Notes: a model not told the origin generated them from the sequence alone. A stretch of 64,000 nt of DNA from Trema orientale (GCA_002914845.1 JXTC01000334.1:209195-273194), one strand, 5' to 3'. Shown: positions 10,846 through 24,266, numbered from the stretch's first letter. A program made the numbers and translations.

Positions 10846-13689
10846 ATGGCTGAGGAAGATATCTATACAAAGGATGGAACTACTGATTTTCGAAGCAGGC
10901 CTGCTATCAAGAAGGAAACCGGAACCTGGAAAGCATGTCCTTTCATTCTTGGTATACATGCTTTTTACATACTAAATTACTCCTAATTCTCTTCTCCAAT
11001 ATTAGTTAAACAAGCGAATTATGTTGTAGGGTCATGAATATTTTTCGACCACTAGATTTTCATCAAGTTTATAGTATGTCAGTATAAACATGATTTTTAC
11101 TTAATCCACCATTTTGAAACATGCACTATAAGTTTGTCATCAACGAGTATTTTTCGAATTTCAGGAAATGAATGCTGTGAGAGATTAGCTTATTATGGAA
11201 TGAGCACAAATCTGGTTAATTATCTAAAATCTCGATTAAATCAGCGAAATGTTGTTGCTGTTAATAATGTCACAAATTGGTCCGGCACATGTTATGTCAC
11301 ACCGTTGCTTGGAGCATTTCTAGCTGATGCCTACCTTGGAAGATATTGGACCATTGCATCCTTCTCTATCATCTATGTTTTTGTAAGTATACAAGTTATA
11401 ACATGACCAATATAAGTTTATTCTTTCGTAGAACATATAATCAAGATGAAAGCGTAATTGAGTTGTGTTTCAGGGAATGACATTATTGACACTATCAGCT
11501 TCTATCCAAGGTCTCAAACCATCTTGTGATGATGACCACGATGTCTGCAATCCTAAAGGGTCACAAACCGCAGTCTTCTTTGTAGGACTTTACCTTATAG
11601 CTCTAGGAACTGGTGGAATCAAGCCTTGCGTTTCTTCCTTTGGTGCAGACCAATTCGATGATTCTGATGAGGCAGAGAAGAAGAACAAGAGCTCTTTCTT
11701 CAACTGGTTCTACTTCTCAATCAACATTGGCGCACTTGTTGCTTCTTCAGTGCTTGTTTGGATACAGACGAATGTTGGATGGAGCTGGGGTTTTGGTATC
11801 CCTGCCGCGGCTATGGCGATTGCTGTGATGAGTTTCTTTTCGGGTACAAGGTTGTATAGGAATCAGAGGCCTGGTGGGAGTCCGTTGACTCGGATATGCC
11901 AGGTGATAGTGGCTTCATTGAGGAAGTTCAGAGTTGAAGTGCCTAAGGATAAATCTCTTTTGTATGAGACTACAGATGAGGAATCTGTAGTTAAAGGAAG
12001 CCGAAAACTTGATCATACAAACCAGTTGAGGTAAATTTTGAGCTTTCATGGTACAGAATAAGCACCCTCGGTAGCATCTGCAGACTGCAATATTTGACCA
12101 TATGCTCTGATCTATGATATTGTATATACACTTTACAAACTCATACATCGTTCCAACATAGTCACATTATATAACGTGACAGTATTTTTCTCATAAAGAA
12201 ACTTAACCTCAATATGACAAGTTTCGATAAGCTAACACAATACTATTCAAACTGGCTCTAACTAGTGATTCTCAATTGATCAGTAACTCTAGACATGCAG
12301 ACGTCTTTTATACGTATTAACATCACAATTTATGCGTTATTGCAATGTACGAATCTACCAAAAGAGTCAGTGTTTGGCATTTTTTTCAGTTTGTAAAGAT
12401 ATTAATTAATAGCTTTATGTACACTACGCAATGAACTTATTTGATATTTTCCTTAAATAGTTTTTTTGATAAGGCGGCTGTTGAGACTCAAACAGATGAG
12501 ACCAAAGGTTCAGCGGTGAATGCATGGAGTTTATGCACCGTAACCCAAGTTGAGGAGCTCAAGTCCATAATAAGGCTGCTTCCCATATGGGCAACTGGCA
12601 TAATCTTCTCTGCGGTCTACAGCCAAATGGGCACATTGTTTGTACTACAAGGGAACACTATGGACCTTCACATGGGCACCTCCTTCCAAATTCCCTCAGC
12701 TTCTCTCTCCCTCTTTGACACCGTGAGCGTCATCTTCTGGGTCCCAATCTACGACCGTATCATCGTCCCATTTGCGAGGAAAATCACCGGTCAAAAGAAC
12801 GGCTTCACGCAACTTCAACGGATCGCGATTGGACTAGTCATTTCCATCTTCGCTATGTTCGTTGCAGGCAAGGATTTTAAGAACATATTGGTTTCAATAT
12901 AGTACACTTTTATTTCGAGATTAATGAAATGTCTAGTCAAATTTGACACAACTATTGGATTTCAACTACTAACGGGCACAAGTCTCACAGTAAGATCTTT
13001 TAGATACTTCAGAAAATGTTAAATAACTACTAATCAAGTATCGAACATTCAGAATTGACAACATTCTTTCATTTAATCTTTTTTTTTTTTTTTTTTTTTT
13101 GACACCCAAGTAGTAATATGTTACCACGAAGTAGCATGGAACTTGGTTGTTCTCACTTTTTTTCTTTTTTTCACACTTATAATGATGCATTCCAGTAGTC
13201 TGGTGACCATATTTTTCATCCTTAGTTGTTCTGATACAGATATTTTCATCCTATATTGCAGGGACACTAGAGCTTGTGAGGCTCCGGGAGGTGAAGAAAC
13301 ACAATTACTATGACCTCAAGCACATGCCCATGTCAGTATTTTGGCAAGTTCCTCAGTATTTCATCATAGGTTGTGCTGAAGTTTTCACCTTTATAGGGCA
13401 ACTGGAGTTCTTCTATGAGCAAGCTCCAGACGCCATGAGGAGTCTTTGTTCAGCACTTTCACTCACGACCAATGCACTGGGAAACTACCTGAGCACTTTT
13501 CTGGTCAGTGTAGTGACTGACTTGAGTACCAGAAATGGCAAGCCTGGATGGATACCGGACAACTTGAACCATGGTCGTCTCGATTATTTCTTCTGGCTTT
13601 TGGGTTTGTTGAGTGTGCTTAATTTAGGAGTGTTTATTTTGGTGGCTAGGTGGTATACTTATAAGAGGCCAGTGGTATTGGCAAATTGA
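10846..13689 (+). CDS. NPF8-type peptide transporter (PTR family), gene A, intact
   Basis: Major-facilitator, proton-coupled oligopeptide transporter family. It resembles Arabidopsis PTR1/PTR5 (NPF8.1/8.2), plasma-membrane di/tripeptide symporters. Exons: 10846-10951, 11165-11382, 11474-12030, 12461-12867, 13262-13689, closing in frame to 571 aa. The proton-coupling motif ExxER is intact (E38, E41, R42 in [11 protein letters not shown]). The family signature [18 protein letters not shown] is in exon 3, [10 protein letters not shown] follows, and the C-terminal half has QIPQY-type (here QVPQYF) and [14 protein letters not shown] motifs. About 12 membrane helices are expected. The paralogues' long last exon is here split by an extra intron (12868-13261) with a GC donor (CAG/GCAAGG) and AG acceptor. 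The exon-3/4 junction codes Ser where the broken copies have Arg. Tail to tail with gene B, 781 bp apart. Substrate is inferred from family. Confidence 0.93.
12868..13261 (+). other. Extra GC-AG intron in NPF8 gene A
   Basis: A 394-bp intron with donor GC (GTTGCAG/GCAAGG) and acceptor TTGCAG/GG. Removing it restores the family reading [13 protein letters not shown]. Gene B and the broken copies are uninterrupted at this point. It contains a T-run of about 22 at 13079-13100. Reading through without splicing gives a stop soon after, ending at 12902. Confidence 0.85.
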
Positions 13690-14470
13690 TGAGCAGTTCT
13701 ACTGTGTTAGTTTATGCATTATTTTATCCTGATTTTATAAAAAGGTTTTTACCAGTGTTCGCCCCTGTATTTTTCACAGTTTGGCAATTTAGCCTTTTTA
13801 TAATTTTTATTTTTTTATTTTTTTGAGAATTAGATCCCTAAATTTGAAAACAGAGGCAATTACATCCAATCCATTAGTGGCAGACGCAGTTAAATGTTTG
13901 ACTGGAATTGAACATGTACAAATTTGGATGGAACCAATCAGTATTTCACTAGCACTAATTTGTTTGGAGAAATATGTACAGAAATTATAGGATTTTGGGA
14001 GAAAAAAGAATATTAAAACTCAAATTTCAAATTAATTCAAAACAAAATATATTAACTCATATTACTCTAATTAACCAAGATTAGCTGGAATTAATTTAAA
14101 ATAAATTTGTAAAAAAATACATAGAAAATGAATTATGACACATTACCTGATTAGGAAGAAATTCATCAACTCAAAAGATGAGAGGTTAAAATGTTAAATC
14201 ATATGTAGAGGCACCCTTTCTAGATGCCTTGTTAAATTCTGCTTCTAATGCTTGCTGCAAAAGTTGATATAAAGTCATATTTAGCATTTTAATTACCAAC
14301 CTTAAAAATATCAAATAGATTCAATGCTCCCAGTAACATAAAGAGAAAAAGAACAACAGCCATAAAATCTGTACGTACAATATTTACCAATAAGAAGGTT
14401 TCATATCCAACATAAGACCTTAAAAACGACAGTTAAGAAAACACATAAACATAATTACTCGGGTTTCATC
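13690..14470. other. Convergent intergenic spacer between NPF8 genes A and B
   Basis: This region holds both 3' UTRs. At about 14187-14262 the minus strand shows a short exon-like reading after a TTTTGCAG acceptor (QALEAEFNKASRKGAS followed by a few residues and a stop). It might be a gene relic or chance; I do not call it a gene. Confidence 0.45.
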
Positions 14471-17234
14471 TCACCCAGTTTGTACACTGGTACGTACTAC
14501 TGTCTTCTTGTATGTATACCACTTGGCAATCCAAAGATAAACCAAGAAGTTTATGAGACTCAGGACGGACAAGACCCAGTAGAAGTAGTCGAGGTGACCT
14601 CTGTTCAAGTTATCAGGAATCCAACCGAGTTTGCCATTCCTTGTTGTAACATTTGTCACAATAGTAACAAGCAGAGTGCTCAAGTAATTGCCTAATGCAA
14701 TAGTTGTAAGAGAGAGAGCTGAGCACAAGCTTCTCATGGCATCTGGCGCCTGATCATAGAAGAACTCCAACTGCCCGATGAAAGTAAAGACTTCAGCACA
14801 TCCGATGAGGAAATATTGTGGGATCTGCCAGAAAATCGACATGGGAATGTACTTGAGATCGTAGTAGTTGTTCTTGTGAACGATGTTTAGACGAACAACC
14901 TCCAAAATCCCAGCAGAGATCATGGAAAAGATGGATATGACAAAACCAATCCCCATTCTCTGTAGCTGAGTGAATCCTCGTTCTCGGCCAGTGAACTTCC
15001 TCACATATGGGACAATGATCTTGTCATAGATAGGAGCCCAGAAGAGGACACTGACAGTGTCAAAGAGGGAAAGAGATGCAGATGGAATTTCAAAGTGAGG
15101 CCCCATGTGTTGGTCCATTGTGTTGCCTTGCAAAACAAACATGGTGCTCATTTGGCTGTAGACTGCGGCAAAGACTATTCCAGATGCCCAAATAGGAAGT
15201 AAACGAACAATGGCCTTCAGCTCCTCAACTTGAGTAACAGTGCAGAGTCTCCACGGGTTTGCCACTCCGCCCTTTATGTCGTCATTCTCAGTCTGCACAG
15301 CCGACTTATCAAAGAAACTGCAATTTTTTTTTTATAAAGTATCATTGATAAGAAATGTAATCAATCATCAATTTAAAGATTGTATCAAACTGATAGTTCC
15401 AGCAGAACAACACGAAGTGAACGAATTTTCGTTGGCTATGCAATGATTAGTGTACTTACTTACTAAGGATAGTCAAGTCAATAGAGAATGACGTTATATT
15501 TGTAAATTCACTTCTATAACAGAGGACTCCCTCAAATAATAGGTAGTCCAGGCCAGAGTATACCCTCCATTTAAGTCATTTAGGTTATTTTTCATATGAA
15601 ATAACTATAACAAGCCAAATACTACATATGTGACTTTTTGAACTCTCTTCTTCTACATTTAACCACCAACCTTTCTTTCTCACTAAGCACTTGCCATCCA
15701 ACTATTTTAGTTCAGTTAACAAAAGGTGTTCCTAAAATAAACACTTTCAAGCTTTCAAGTAATTCTGATGTTAACTTGAATAATGCCATTCACCACTAAT
15801 TTTAGTACTTTCACTGAACATGAAAATGTCAATGCACTAAAAAAATTATCAGAGCAGATGATTAAGAAACCTCAAAAGAAGAATTGTACGAGTGATAAAG
15901 TTGAATCAATAAGATTAATAAGACTCATCGCTTTTGATATACTGACCTTAACTTGTCTGTGTGCTCAAGCTTGCGGCTCCCTTGGATATTGCATTCCTCA
16001 TCAGCGGTCTCATAAAGAAAGGACTTATCTTCAGGAACTTTTATATTGAATTTCCGAAAGGATGCAACAATAACTTGAGAAATCCTTGTAAGGGGACTTC
16101 CTCCGGGTTTTTGAAGACGGTACATTCGGCTGCCTGAGAAGAAAAACACAACTGCAATGGCCATAGCAACAGCTGGGACTCCGAAGCCCCAGCCCCATCC
16201 TACATTCATTTGGATCCAAACTAAAATTGACGAAGCAATCATTGCTCCAACATTGATAGAGAAATAAAACCAATTAAAGAAAGAACTCTTCTTTTTCCTC
16301 TCAATCTCATCAGTATCATCAAATTGGTCTGCACCAAAAGATGAAACACAAGGCTTGATTCCACCAGTACCAAACGCAATCATATACAAGGCAAAAAAGG
16401 CAAAAGAACGTTGTGATGCTTTCGACTGGCAACCAGCACTGTTACATGATGGTTTTAGTCCAGGAACAGAAGCAGAAAATGTTAAGAAAGTCACCCCCTG
16501 AAGGAAAAATTCAACTCTCAGTCAGTATAGTAGACAAAAATATGCTTTAAGCATGGATATCAACATTAATCTGATGTCTCAAACCAAGTACAACCCTTGT
16601 GGATGTAAACCAGGGAAAAAAATGAAACTGGAAGAAAGAAATTTCAATATGGAGTTAGAGAACGGAACGAAGATAAGAATGAAACACACTTGATCTGAAC
16701 ATGTTATTGATACATCCAAGGAAAGCATTCATGACATAAAGAGATGATAATTGGCTTTGGTAAGAAACTTACAACGACATAAATAGTTGAGAAAAGGGCA
16801 ATTGTCCAAAACCTTCCCAAGTATGCATCAGCAAGGAAGGCACCGATTAATGGTGTGGCGTAACAGGTTCCGGACCAATTTGTGACACTATTTGCGGCTG
16901 CAGCATTTCCCAGGTTCATACGATCTTGAAGATAATTCACAAGATTGGTACCCAACCCATAGTATGCCAACCTTTCACAGCATTCAGTTCCTGCAAAAAG
17001 AAACATTTAGAGTAACCATTGCTATATCTTGGAGGAAATTTTAAGGGGAGAAAAACTTAGAACCATATCAAGAATGGATGTACTGGTAACAATATTAAAT
17101 GAAAAGAAAAAATAGCTAAAAACCATACCAAGAATGAAACGGCATGCTTTCCAATTCCCGGTCTTCTTCTTATTAGCAGGTTTTCTCTTGATGTCCAGGG
17201 TTCCATCCTGAGTGTAGATGTCCTCTTCTTCCAT
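14471..17234 (-). CDS. NPF8-type peptide transporter (PTR family), gene B, intact
   Basis: Closest in the window, by eye, to Arabidopsis PTR1 (NPF8.1): a predicted proton/di-tripeptide symporter with about 12 TM helices. Exons in transcription order: 17234-17129, 16990-16773, 16497-15947, 15317-14471, all GT-AG, closing to 573 aa. The first two exon sizes (106, 218 bp) equal those of gene A; the long last exon (847 bp) is unbroken. Start [11 protein letters not shown] leads into [15 protein letters not shown]. The ExxER motif is intact in [11 protein letters not shown] (E38/E41/R42). [39 protein letters not shown] and [15 protein letters not shown] are all present. A TTTGCAG acceptor-like site about 55 bp upstream of the ATG suggests a 5'-UTR intron, not proven. 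This is the least altered member of the cluster and probably keeps the ancestral function. Confidence 0.95.
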
Positions 17235-19148
17235 GGTTTCCTTGAAGTTGTGCTATCTGCCAGGCCCTTCCTTTTTGGCTCAAGTATTTTTCTGCAAAGG
17301 CACCAACAGTATTATCATGCCAATACTTGTAATTTACTGATTATAAGCACAACCCCAGAACCACAATGCCATCATTAGGATACTGTTATGAAAGTAACAC
17401 AACGGTCCAGGACACGTTTGATACTTTTGCTAGTGCTTTAGGGTAGTTGAAAGGTGGGAGTAAAAAAAAATTGCAAAAAGTACTTGGTCATTATAAATAA
17501 ACTACGGAATTTATAATCTTAAAATAGTTATCTAAACAAGCACACGATTGTGTAACAGAACACAATATCATATGTTGTGGTACTCAACATCATAGAACAT
17601 TCCCACAACATTTTAGCAATATTAACCACCCCAAATTAATAAAATCATCATATAATTCACGCAGCATGATAGCAATATTAATCATCCCAAATTAATAAAA
17701 TCATCATATAATTCGCGCAGCATGATATTAGCAGACTTAATCCTCAAAAGTAAGAAAAGAGCCTCAAAAAGTGAATATTACACCAGAAAAGAGCAAACCC
17801 CACACACAAAAGAATTTATAAAAGAAAAAGTAGCAACCCTCGCTATATTTTTATCAAAGATTCTTTGAAAGAAGATCAAAATTAAAAACCAGTGATGCGT
17901 TTATAATGGTTGATGGGTTTGACTCGGAGAAATTTGGACAGCCAAAAATAAACGAAGGAACTATTTTATTCCACTGATTTCAACTTGTTCACACTTCACT
18001 TGTACCCAAAATCTACACAATATTTTCAGATTAGACATTCAGATGTCTTCAACACCTACATAAAATTGATAATCTTAAAACCAAAATTTTTTTTAAAAAA
18101 AAAAGCTGCATCAATACTAAGCAATGAATTTCTATATATAATCAAACTCTACACCTAAAAAAGCGGGTTGCTCACTTTTTTTTTGTTACGTTTATTTCTT
18201 AATCACATTATCTTGTCTTGGAGGGAGGAAAAAAACTCAAAGAGTGCTATCAAGATTTTTTTTTTTTTAGAACACAGGGGGAAAAAAAAGTAAAAAACAT
18301 GTTTTTAGGTACATTATTATACTGAAAAAAAAAAAAAAAAACTGCGCATCTGTCAAAAGCGCATAACACATTAGAAGACTGACCTGAACTTGCACGCAAA
18401 ACACTCCAAAAGCAGAGTCAAAACATCTGCGAATAAGAAAGAAAAAGGAATATAAAGACTATGCAATATGCATGCAAGAACTGTAAAAACCAAACCAGGA
18501 ATGTCAGAAAAGAAAATAGTTATATGTGAGTACCAAGAGACAAATATTAAGGCTGCTTTTATGGGGGTTAGATACCAAAATTAAATAGCAATGCGAACCG
18601 GCCGGAGTCAAAAGAGATACCAATTCAATTAGGAGACTATATCGTATGTGTTCAAACTTATATACGCTATACGCAATGCCTAAAACATATATCACAGATG
18701 TATCTAACAATATTCTAAAAAACAAAATGCATCTAACCATATTTTCTTAGGAATATACACTTCACTTCCTAAGATTACAAACATATAAAAGGGAATATAT
18801 ATTCTCTTTTCTTTTATTTTCAGCCATTATCTCTCTCTCTCTCTCTCTCTTCTCTTTTTGTTTGGTTTTTTTCCTCCTTTATTGATTTATGCCTTTCTAT
18901 ATTTGAGGTCATTTTTTTTTTTTCTTTGGAGAGTAATAATATTTATACATATCAGTAATATTAGCAGAATCTGCAATCATTCTGGGTAATTATTTTTATA
19001 TTTCGAAAAAATGAAAAAGAAAATCTTTATTTCCGACCAAAGCAAATGTAAATTTTTTTCTGAAAAAAAAGAATACCGAATTTTTACTTCTATTGATTAT
19101 TATTGACTTTAAAAAAAAAAAACAAACAAAGAAAAAAACTTTCTAATA
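17235..19148. other. Upstream region of NPF8 gene B
   Basis: No coding sequence is supported. It should hold the gene B promoter and possibly a 5'-UTR intron (minus-strand acceptor near 17290; a candidate donor AG/GTCAGTC near 18380). There is a 60-base imperfect direct repeat at about 17610-17720 (blocks sharing AATTAATAAAATCATCATAT) and a CT tract at 18831-18850. Confidence 0.5.
18831..18850. repeat. CT dinucleotide tract
   Basis: Ten CT units. On the minus strand it is a GA tract in the upstream region of NPF8 gene B. GA/CT tracts are common near plant transcription starts, but no function is shown. Confidence 0.85.
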
Positions 19149-19149
19149 A

Positions 19150-19498
19150 TTGTATGTGAAAAGTTCATAAATACCCGTTTTTAAAACTATATCCATAAAT
19201 ACTCATTTTTATTTTTATTTCACAAATATCCATTTTTATACCCGTTTTTAGAGAAATGTAAATCACCAGTGTTTTACATATGAAATGTATACCACGGGAA
19301 AAATTATACTAAATTGGCACACAATTCAAAATGTATACCATAAATCAAGTTTGTAATGAAAAATATAAACATTTATATTGTAAATGTGCACCATTCATAT
19401 TTTACACATTTTGTATATCTCATAGGTAAATGTTTACAATGTAAATATATATATCTCATATTTTGTATATGAATAGATCTTTTTAAAAAAAAAAAAAA
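19150..19498. mobile_element. Inverted-repeat MITE, family IR-3, copy 1 (partial)
   Basis: Begins with the family terminus GTTCATAAATACCCGTTTTT and continues with the family's AAATGTATACC-type internal blocks. The right terminus is lost. TAATTGT occurs on both sides (about 19145 and 19501), a possible target duplication. Other copies are at 37345-37712 and 63315-63748. Confidence 0.6.
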
Positions 19499-19539
19499 AG
19501 TAATTGTGAATGTATAGAGAAAGATATTGATTAATACTA

Positions 19540-20528
19540 GGCTTTTTATTACTAGAACTCCTGAACTCGGAATAATTCAGTAAAATTAATCTTGAACTCA
19601 ATTTTTTTTTATAGAAAACTCCTTTGAACTCGGAACAATTTAGTAAAATTAATTTTGAACTCAATGTTTTAGAGCAAAATCTCCTGAAATTCCCTAATAT
19701 TAGAGCAAAATCCCTTGAAGTCCCCTAGTATTAGTTTTGCTAGAAAAAAAAATGTTTATGTTAGTTTTTTTTTTTACTGTTAAGTCCTTATTCTCTTATT
19801 TGTAGTTTTAAATCCTCATTATTGTATTTTTGTTTCACATTAATCTATTTTAATCCTTTCTGTCTAAAATTATTGTCAATTAGCACTTGCCCAAAATGTG
19901 CTCATCTTAGCAGGGATAAAATTGGAAACAAAAAGAAATTTATTATTTAAAAAAATAAAAAAAGAGTTGGGATTATCATTTTCGTTCAAAACAGAGATAA
20001 GAAATTAGAAAATTTTATTGGGTTCCAATATGGATCTATGAATACTTGAACAAAAAGATTAAAAGTAAATCCATATTGGAACTCAATAAATTTTTCCAAT
20101 TTCTTACTTCCGTCTTGAACGAAAACGATAACTCTAACTCTTTTTTAATTTTTTTAAATAATAATTTCCCTTTGTTTCCAATTTTATCACTACTGAGATG
20201 AGCACCTTTAGGCAATTGCCAATTGACAATAATTTTAGATAGAAAAGATTAAAAGGAATTAACATGAAACAGAAATATAATAATGAGGACCTAAAAGTCA
20301 CAAATAAGATAATAAAGACTTAACAGTAAAAGAAAATTAACATAGGCATTTTTTTTCTAACAAAACTAATATTAGGGGACTTCAGGAGATTTTGCTCTAA
20401 ACAATTGAGTATAACATTAATTTTACTTAATTGTTCCGAATTTAGAGAGATTTGTTCTAAAAAATTGAGTTCATAGTTAATTTTACTAAATTATTCCGAA
20501 TTCAGGAGATTTTGGTAATTAAAAAGCC
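19540..20528. mobile_element. Foldback Mutator-like element (989 bp) with 9-bp TSD
   Basis: Almost the whole element is two inverted arms of about 480 bp, from GGCTTTTTATTACTAGAACT at the left to the near complement at the right, meeting near 20040. It is flanked by identical 9-bp repeats TTAATACTA at 19531-19539 and 20529-20537, the size made by MULE transposases. No ORF, so non-autonomous. Inserted in the 5' LTR of the Copia element. Confidence 0.85.
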
Positions 20529-20642
20529 TTAATACTATTATTCAAAATTCCAATAAGTCTCATTCTTTATACGGTATCAGGGCTTTTCTTAGCACGACAA
20601 CAATTTTTTATCTTTTTCCCTCTTTCAATAACCTTTTTTGCC

Positions 20643-22275
20643 ATGTCTGTCACTTATTCTATCGTTCAATACGCATATCCTTCCACTCTGAATATAGAGA
20701 ATTTTGTTTCCCTTAAACTCACTCAAAACAACTACATGCTATGGGAGACACAAATACTTGGCCTTATTAAGAGCCAAGATATAGGAGGCTTCCTAGATGG
20801 AAGTTACAAAAAACCATATGAGGTTCTTATTAAAACTCCAATGGAATCTGATAATTCTACAGCTAAAAAGGAGTTTGTGATGAATCCACAATATATCTCA
20901 TGGAGGAGATCAGATAAACTCCTTAATAGTTGCATAGTCAGAACATTGTTAGAAGAGGTACTCAGACATGTAGTTGGGCCTAAGGCCATCTCCAACCCAT
21001 AATACCAAAATAGTGTAACTTTTACACCAAAATAGTGTAATTTTCACACCATTTCATAAGTAGACTCCAACCCATTACACCAAAAGTTACACTAAAAAGA
21101 ATATTCCCTTTCTACTCTCTATCTTTTTAGTCCTTCAACAATTAATTTATTTTACAAACTACTACATCTATATATTACTTGACACAATATTATAAATTAT
21201 TGGAAAAAAATATTCAAATAAATTAACAATACTAACAATTAATAAATTACTTTTAATTAACTAAATATTACATTTAATAAAACACTAGGAAAAAAAATAA
21301 TGTTTAACACCACAAAGAAATAAAAAAGGATTACATAAACAAAGCGAAAATCTTAGCCAGTTTTTTGGCCAGTTTTTTAACAATTTAGGAGGATCCGGCA
21401 CCGATCTTCCGGAGTACTAAGTTATTGTTTTCGTTTATGTTGATGTTATTTTAGTTTCTTGCTGTAGTTCTTGTTTTTATTGTTTTAGTTTATGCCTTAT
21501 TTGCTAAAATATTGTTTGAAACTTAGTTATGTTGTTATTGTTTTAGTTTATCTTGTATTTGCTAAAATGTTGTTGGAATTTTAGTTTATATTAGTATTTA
21601 ATCTTAATTTTTCGCATATTATGAAGTTTTTAGATCATGGATTTTAATGAGTAATTATATTATAATATTTATTAATACTTGTATCATTTAGTTAAATTAA
21701 ATTAATTATGAAATAAATTAAATCATTATAGATAATCAAGGTTAATAAAAAAAAGAATATATTGAGAATAAATTTGTAGGAAGTTATAAAAATGGGGCTA
21801 TTAGAGAAATAAAAAAATTTGAATAGTTTTACACCAAATTTGGTGTAATGAATAGTGTTAATTTGGTGTAACACTATTCATTACACCAAATTTGGTGTCA
21901 AAGATGGTGTAGGGTTGGAGAAGGTTTTTAACACCAAAATGGTGTAGGGTTGGAGATGCCCTAAAGGTTTGGGGATCCCTTGCTGACTACTTTGCCCAAA
22001 ACACAAGAGACAGAGAGTTCCTTCTTTTCCAAAAATACGGCTACATGATAAAAAAATTACAAAAAAAATTAACGAATACATCAGAGGCTTCAAAGAGATT
22101 TACGATGAACTCGGAGCCATTAGATGGCAGCTGCATGATCAAGAAAAGGTCTTTGGCCTACTGAAAGGTTTAGGTAAAGAATACGACTATACGAGTCTTT
22201 TGTTACCTCATGATGAAACCTGCCATTGCCCTATATAATACTATTTTATCAGTTTGCTACAAAGTCATGAAAATA
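20643..22275 (+). pseudogene. Copia gag, split by a Harbinger insertion
   Basis: The reading MSVTYSIVQYAYPSTLNIEN leads into a gag N-terminal domain with NFVSLKLTQNNYMLWETQIL and IGGFLDGSY. It is broken at 20983 by the Harbinger element and resumes at 21965 in the same sense (VWGSLADYFAQNTRDREFLL). The downstream part has frame damage and loses any zinc knuckle. No functional product expected. Confidence 0.8.
20984..21961. mobile_element. PIF/Harbinger (Tourist-like) element, 978 bp, TAA target duplication
   Basis: Termini GGCCATCTCCAACCC and GGGTTGGAGATGCCC are inverted repeats with one mismatch. The element is flanked by TAA at 20981-20983 and 21962-21964, the 3-bp duplication of PIF/Harbinger elements. 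Subterminal blocks ACACCAAAATAGTGTAA and TTTGGTGTAA recur near both ends. It interrupts Copia gag, and removing it with one TAA rejoins the gag reading. There is no transposase, so it is non-autonomous. Confidence 0.85.
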
Positions 22276-22859
22276 TGAAAAATATTCATAACTCTTCTAT
22301 TATTACTGATGAACATTCTGTTTTTGTTGCTTAAATAAGAATAATAGCAAGCCATATAAGAATAATAGGCAAGCGGAACAAACTTATTTCAATTCAAAAG
22401 GAAGAAGGTTTTCACAAGCAGGAGAAGCCTCCAAATTCACCTCAAAGCAAACAAGAAAAGTCAAAAGAAGCAAAAGCTATCAAATATGGGGCAAACCACG
22501 CGACACTGCTAGGAACTGCTGGCATCGATTCAATCAAGGTTATCGACCTGAAGATTCAGCCCAAACGCTTGATGCCATGTCTATTTCAGACGAGCAACCT
22601 GAGCATCTTAATCAACAGGATCCAAAACGAAGGTCCAGTTGAGCCAGAAGAACATATAGAGTCAAACATAAGAAACATATCCGAAACACTTCCTACAGAA
22701 ACCACTCTTAAGTATTCAAACCCCACTGCATACCATGGCCACAGTATCAAGAATAGGAATTCACAAACCCAACAACATGTATAATTCGTCAGAATATGCA
22801 TTACTGAGTTACCATGTTCCTATAGAACCTAAAAGTGTTAAAAGATGCTTTAAAACACC

Positions 22860-23500
22860 CAGGTTGGCTCAATGCAATGCATGAAGAAATCTCTGCCTTT
22901 TATTAATAATAAAACGTGGACTCTAGTCCCACGAACCAATGATACGAGTATTACTTGTCACAAGTGGGTCTACAAGATTAAACTTAAAGGCCAGATTAGT
23001 TGCCAAAGGGTTTAACCAGATACATGAACTTGAATTTTAGAAACATTCTCACCAGTTGTAAATCCTGCAGTTATAAGAATTATTTTATCCATTGATTTGC
23101 AATATAATTAGGCAACTAGATATAAAAATGCCTTTTTTCATGGGAATTTAAATACGTTAGTGTTTATGGAACAACCACTTGGTTTTATTGATCATGCCAA
23201 GCCAACAAGTGTGCAAATTGCAGAAGACTCTGTATGGTCTAAAACAAGCTCTCAGAGCTTGGTTTGACAGGTTTATTAGTATGTTTTTACTCGCTTTTGG
23301 TTTCAAATGTAGTACCGCAGACTCATTTCCTTCTATTTTTCAGGGAAAACATGGAACTCTTTTACTACTTATGTATGTGGATGACCTTATTCTTACTGGG
23401 AGTAATCCTAAACTCATTGATCAGTATATACACTCTCTTGGAACAGAATTTTCTATGAAAAATCTAGGTTATATTCACTACTTCTTGGGCAAATAGAAGT
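22860..23500 (+). pseudogene. Copia reverse transcriptase remnant
   Basis: Carries recognisable RT blocks: a degenerate N-terminal part, LYGLKQALRAWFDRF (about 23233-23277) and the catalytic YVDD box in LMYVDDLILTGSN (about 23374), then LGYIHYFLGK. Stops and frame changes before 23179 and after 23496 make it non-functional. Confidence 0.85.
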
Positions 23501-23859
23501 TGCTAAATTTTCTCATGGTCTAAATCTAAATCAGCAAAAATACGCTGCTGAATTACTCCATTGAGCCAAAATACATACTAGTAAACCATTTTCTACACCA
23601 TGGTACCACACATTAATCACATTGATGATACCTTGTTTCATGATCCTACCTTCTATAGAAGCATTGTACTTGGTTTCCAATATTTAACATTTACTCCTCC
23701 AGACATTACATATAGTGTCAATTTTATGTGCCAATATATGTAAATGCCTACAAACTTTCACTTTCACCTTGTGAAACGTATACTGAGGTATGTTCATGGT
23801 ACGTTAAATTATGGAATCAGATTATACTTTTATCCTATAAAAAATTTATATGCCTTTGC

Positions 23860-24255
23860 AGACTCAGATTGTGCTGGTTCACAAGAAAATCAACTAATGG
23901 GGATCAAAACATGAAAGCATAATACAGGGCCTTAGCATTAGCAATGGCAGAACTTACATGGATAACCTACACTCTAAAAGACATTGGCTTCATTATAATC
24001 AGCCAATCACATTGGTCAGTGACAATATCTCTGCGCTACACTTGACCATAAATCCTGTCTCTTATGCTCGCACGAAATATATTGAAATAGACTACCATTT
24101 TGTGTGTGAGAAGGCAGCTCAAAGGCAACTTATCACTCGGTTTATCAGCCTAAAAGATCAAATAGCTGATATTTTTACTAAACTTCTCTCAAAAACACCT
24201 TTTCTAGAGCTATGTACCAAACTTGGCCTATGGACTCTTCCTCGGCCAAGTTTAA
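23860..24255 (+). pseudogene. Copia RNase H / C-terminal remnant
   Basis: Degenerate DSDCAGS-like and STNG blocks near 23860-23900, then an RNase H segment (LVSDNISALHLTINPV, TKYIEIDYHFVCEKA) and the element's terminal DQIADIFTKLLSK block. It ends just before the polypurine tract. Stop codons and frameshifts are present. Confidence 0.8.
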
Positions 24256-24266
24256 GGGGAGATGTT

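Noticed and set aside
14187..14262. Short minus-strand exon QALEAEFNKASRKG
   Set aside because: Too short, with no partner exons found; could be chance or a relic, so not annotated as a gene.
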